45,120 nucleotides of DNA, taken from Eubacteriales bacterium (GTDB lineage: Bacteria; Bacillota; Clostridia; Christensenellales; Aristaeellaceae). The stretch lies in NCBI GenBank assembly GCA_028701335.1, contig JAQVQY010000006.1:1-45120 (forward strand), in the 5' to 3' direction. This document shows positions 42,577 through 45,120 of this stretch, piece after piece (positions within the stretch are counted from its first letter, which is position 1; every line of letters begins with the position of its first letter). The notes under the pieces were generated by a model. The model was not told the origin of the DNA, did not search any database, and saw nothing but the letters and a program-made list of their open reading frames with translations. A program made the translations under genes and the position numbers.

Positions 42577-43599
42577 ATGCTTTCACGCGCTTTAAGCTTC
42601 GCCCTCGCGGTGCTGCTGCTGTGTGCCTGTACTACGGGTTCAACCGGAGCAGAGGGTGCGCTTAACGACCAGGAGTTGGCTGAACTTCTGGCGTTGGCTG
42701 GGCAGGAAAACGCGGGCTCTGAGGATTTTGTCGTGCTGCCGGAGGGTTACCAGACGCCCGCCGGCGGCGATTTTTTGGTGGTCCCTGAAGGCGGCCAACC
42801 GCAGAGGGGACCGGCAAGCGCCGGGTTCAGGCTGCTTATAATCGGTGTTGATACTGACAATCAGGCGCTGGCAGGCAGAAGCGATACCATGATTCTGGCA
42901 CAAATGGACCCGGCCGGCGGAAGCGTCCGGCTGGTCTCCTTTATGCGGGATTTGTATGTATCTATTCCCGGCCATGGGCATAACCGCCTGAACGCGGCCT
43001 ATTCCTTTGGGGGCCCTGATCTCCTGCTTCAAACGCTGGAAGAAAGCTTTGGCCTGAAGGTGGATGGCTATCTGGCGGTCAACTTCAGCCTGATGACAGC
43101 GCTGGTGGACGCCATTGGCGGGATACAGGTAGAGGTAACAGCAAAGGAACTGAAGTCCTTAAACGCTATCCTGGCATACCACAACCCGCAGCACGGGAGG
43201 CCTAAAAGGGAAGGCGAACTGCCTGCGTCAGGCTATGTGACTCTCACCGGCAGCCAGGCGCTGGCCTACGCGCGCATCCGGAAGATGGACAGCGATTACC
43301 AGCGCGTTATCCGCCAACAAGCGGTGCTTGGGGCTGTTTTTCAGCGCATGCTGGAAATGGATATTATGCAGTTGACAGGCGTTTTGGCACGCTTTATTGC
43401 CCAGGTGAAGACCAATATCACCATAGCTGAAGGGCTTGTATTGTTAAGCGACCTCCTGGCGATATCAAGTGCCCGCATCGACAGCCTCAGGATACCGGCG
43501 CCTGGAAGCGGCAAATCCAGGACAATCCGGGGTATGTATTTTATTGTGCCCGATCTCACGGAAAACCGGCATGCCATACAGGCTTTTCTCGGGCCTTAG
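42577..43599 (+). CDS. LytR-CpsA-Psr (LCP) family cell wall protein
   Basis: A 340-residue LCP-family protein, the enzymes that attach teichoic acid or polysaccharide chains to peptidoglycan from lipid-linked carriers. The LCP domain starts near 90 (FRLLIIGVDTD) and holds the phosphate-binding arginines in GRSDTMIL, SFMRDLYVSIPG, RLNAAYSFGG and LAYARIRKMDSDYQRV. The N-terminal helix ends LLLCACTTG, which could be a lipobox (Cys 18) though Cys at -2 is unusual; most LCP proteins keep an uncleaved anchor. A Glu/Pro linker separates it from the domain. ATG 42577 has an AGAGGAACGG site; an ORF open to 42409 overlaps the CDF gene. Confidence 0.88.
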   Translation: MLSRALSFALAVLLLCACTTGSTGAEGALNDQELAELLALAGQENAGSEDFVVLPEGYQTPAGGDFLVVPEGGQPQRGPASAGFRLLIIGVDTDNQALAGRSDTMILAQMDPAGGSVRLVSFMRDLYVSIPGHGHNRLNAAYSFGGPDLLLQTLEESFGLKVDGYLAVNFSLMTALVDAIGGIQVEVTAKELKSLNAILAYHNPQHGRPKREGELPASGYVTLTGSQALAYARIRKMDSDYQRVIRQQAVLGAVFQRMLEMDIMQLTGVLARFIAQVKTNITIAEGLVLLSDLLAISSARIDSLRIPAPGSGKSRTIRGMYFIVPDLTENRHAIQAFLGP

Positions 43600-43611
43600 T
43601 TTCATGCGCGG

Positions 43612-43640
43612 TTGATTTGGTTGGTATAAACAGGTACAAT
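43612..43640 (+). promoter_or_regulatory. Promoter of frr-uppS
   Basis: TTGATT at 43612-43617, 17 bases, TACAAT at 43635-43640, 28 bases before the frr start codon, with AAAGGAGGT between. Confidence 0.65.
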
Positions 43641-43667
43641 AGAATCGGAAAAAAGGAGGTTAGCGCG

Positions 43668-44225
43668 ATGTATCAGGATGTGATAGAGCAAGCCGTTTCC
43701 AAAATGGAAAAGACCAAGGAAGTATACCGCCAGGAATTGGCGTCATTGAGGGCAGGCCGGGCCAACCCGAAGCTGTTGGACCGCATCACGGTGGACTATT
43801 ATGGCACCCAGACGCCGCTGAATCAGATGGCCAATATCATGGCGCCCGAACCGCGAATTCTCACCATTTCCGTGTGGGACCAAAAGGCAATTCCCATGGT
43901 GGAAAAAGCGATTCAAAAAAGCGATTTGGGCATGAATCCCGCCAACGACGGCAAAGTCATCCGCCTGGTGGTGCCGGAACTCACCGAAGAACGCAGGAAA
44001 GACCTGACCAAGATGGTATGGAAATCCGCTGAGGATGCTAGAGTTGCTGTCCGTTCCATTCGCCGGGATGCCATGGAGCAGTTCAAGAAAATGAAAAAGA
44101 ACAGCGACATCACTGAGGATGACCAGCGCAAGGCTGAAGACGAGATGCAGAAAGCCACTGACAGCGCCATCAAGGACATTGATCAGATGGGTCAGGAGAA
44201 AGAGAAAGAGATACTCTCTGTTTGA
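43668..44225 (+). CDS. frr: Ribosome recycling factor
   Basis: A 185-residue factor that, with EF-G, splits the post-termination ribosome. The family signature runs from LASLRAGRANPKLLDRITVDYYG at 25-47 to the C-terminal helix (EQFKKMKKNSDITEDDQRKAEDEMQ). ATG 43668 has a near-perfect AAAGGAGGT 7 bases ahead; the open frame back to 43617 lies in the promoter. In many bacteria frr sits between pyrH and uppS; pyrH is missing here, with an LCP gene in its place. Confidence 0.96.
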   Translation: MYQDVIEQAVSKMEKTKEVYRQELASLRAGRANPKLLDRITVDYYGTQTPLNQMANIMAPEPRILTISVWDQKAIPMVEKAIQKSDLGMNPANDGKVIRLVVPELTEERRKDLTKMVWKSAEDARVAVRSIRRDAMEQFKKMKKNSDITEDDQRKAEDEMQKATDSAIKDIDQMGQEKEKEILSV

Positions 44226-44440
44226 GCAAAATCGACGTAATTGGCCTTCCTGTGCCGGAGGCTCTGGAGATTCTGGCTGGCCAGGGGATTCAGGCGGCGG
44301 TTGAATATACAAAGCCGCCTTTTCCCGAAGTTGATACAGCCGGCAGAACCTTGAGAGTGGTGGCCATGCGGGGAACCACACTGATGGCAGCCTACTTTCA
44401 GGATGGGGAGCCAAAGGAAAAGGACGCCGAATGCAAATAG
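44222..44440 (+). CDS. Small PASTA-like protein between frr and uppS
   Basis: A 72-residue ORF starting at TTG 44222, overlapping the frr stop and ending inside the uppS start. The segment VIGLPVPEALEILAGQGIQAAVEYTKPPF has the pattern of a PASTA domain (V-G-L-x-x-x-A-x-x-x-L-x-x-x-G), but no membrane anchor or partner domain is present. No ribosome site is evident, so translation would rely on coupling to frr. The tight overlaps on both sides favour a real gene. Confidence 0.6.
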   Translation: MSKIDVIGLPVPEALEILAGQGIQAAVEYTKPPFPEVDTAGRTLRVVAMRGTTLMAAYFQDGEPKEKDAECK

Positions 44441-45120
44441 AGCACTTGCCCCGCCATGTGGCTATTATCATGGATGGCAATGGGCGCTGGGCCAAACGGC
44501 ATGCTGTGTCGGTTGCCCTGGGCCATCGGCAGGGGGTTGAAGCGCTTCGTGAGATTATACGCTTCAGCAGCGATATCAGCATCGAGGTGTTGAGCCTGTA
44601 CGCCTTTTCCACGGAGAACTGGCGGCGCCCGGCTTTTGAAGTAAAGGCGCTGATGCAGTTGATCGTTGAGTTTTTCGCTTCAGAAATTGACGAGCTGAAT
44701 GAAAACAAGGTGAAGATTCGCATCCTGGGAGAAAAGGACGCGCTGCCGGAGGACGCCAGAAAAGCAGTGGCAATGGCAGAGGAACGAACATGGGCAAATA
44801 CCGGCCTTCAGTTGAACATCGCCATCAACTACGGCGCGCGGGATGAACTCCTTCACGCCGTAAGGACGCTGATAGAAAAGGCTGAAAACAGTGAAATTAA
44901 CGCAAAGGCCTTAAGCCTCCATGATCTTGAAAATGCCTTGTATACGGCCTCCCAGCCGGATGTAGACCTGGTAATCCGTACCAGCGGGGAAAAGCGCCTG
45001 AGCAATTTTCTCCTGTATCAAAGCGCGTATGCGGAGCTTAGCTTCATCGATAAACTGTGGCCAGACTTTACGGTGCAAGATTACCAGCAGGTGCTTTTTG
45101 ATTTCTCAAAGCGGCAGCGC
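44431..45120 (+). CDS. uppS: Isoprenyl transferase (undecaprenyl diphosphate synthase), 3' end outside window
   Basis: The first 230 residues of a cis-prenyltransferase that makes the C55 lipid carrier for wall synthesis. Motifs are HVAIIMDGNGRWAKR at 9-23, with the catalytic Asp, the GHRQGVEALREI region, LYAFSTENWRRP and, near the end, VIRTSGEKRLSNFLLYQ and the AYAEL segment. Only the last few residues are missing, judging by a usual length of about 240-250. ATG 44431 is preceded by AAGGAAAAGGA. It follows frr, as in most Firmicutes, where rseP or cdsA often comes next. Confidence 0.95.
   Translation, partial: MQIEHLPRHVAIIMDGNGRWAKRHAVSVALGHRQGVEALREIIRFSSDISIEVLSLYAFSTENWRRPAFEVKALMQLIVEFFASEIDELNENKVKIRILGEKDALPEDARKAVAMAEERTWANTGLQLNIAINYGARDELLHAVRTLIEKAENSEINAKALSLHDLENALYTASQPDVDLVIRTSGEKRLSNFLLYQSAYAELSFIDKLWPDFTVQDYQQVLFDFSKRQR

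Overview
The window is a gene-dense, GC-rich stretch of a bacterial chromosome. Gene content and order point to the Firmicutes, class Clostridia: Asp23/YloU-FakA-RecG, ScpA-ScpB, YybS(DUF2232)-L9-DnaB, S15-PNPase-M16 peptidase, clostridial-type HflX with an N-terminal extension, an LCP protein, Frr-UppS, and a complete Rnf complex. The GC content and the Rnf operon suggest an anaerobic clostridial lineage outside the low-GC Clostridium core. I cannot place it more finely from sequence alone. I saw no rRNA, tRNA, CRISPR array, prophage or insertion sequence.

Layout. 1-4.4 kb (+): tail of an unidentified gene, then asp23, fakA, recG. 4.4-14.6 kb (+): an Rrf2 regulator with the iscS/iscU iron-sulfur pair, hflX, three tandem VanY-type D,D-carboxypeptidases, a YprB-like exonuclease, a TPR protein, an M50 protease, scpA and scpB, most of them overlapping or nearly touching. 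14.6-24.1 kb (-): a lipoprotein, then yybS-rplI-dnaB-yhaM under one strong promoter, and the parE-parC topoisomerase pair. 24.3-33.6 kb (+): a YpfJ-like zinc peptidase, rpsO with a structured leader, pnp, an M16 peptidase, an all-alpha NTP pyrophosphatase, a secreted DUF3298-like protein and ftsK. 33.6-34.5 kb: a structured intergenic region and one minus-strand secreted protein. 34.5-42.6 kb (+): a single-domain FAD-synthetase-like gene, rnfG with five FMN-binding domains, rnfC, D, E, A, B, and a cation-efflux transporter. 42.6-45.1 kb (+): LCP protein, frr, a small PASTA-like ORF and the start of uppS (cut by the window edge).

The most interesting part is 33.8-41.4 kb. The Rnf complex moves electrons between ferredoxin and NAD and pumps ions, using covalently bound FMN on RnfG and RnfD. 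Here RnfG carries five FMN-binding repeats, each with a flavinylation-type motif, instead of one. The operon begins with a RibF-like FAD-synthetase domain lacking its riboflavin kinase half. A divergently transcribed secreted protein looks like a remote relative of the same FMN-binding fold. Its promoter and the operon's promoter have the same -35, -10 and spacer length. I read this as an Rnf variant with a surface-exposed flavin wire, possibly linked to extracellular electron transfer. No ApbE flavin transferase gene lies in the window, so it would have to be elsewhere.

Other points: HflX carries an exact JAMM-type metal-binding signature in its N-terminal extension; three M15 peptidases lie in tandem; and several strong intergenic hairpins do not look like plain terminators.
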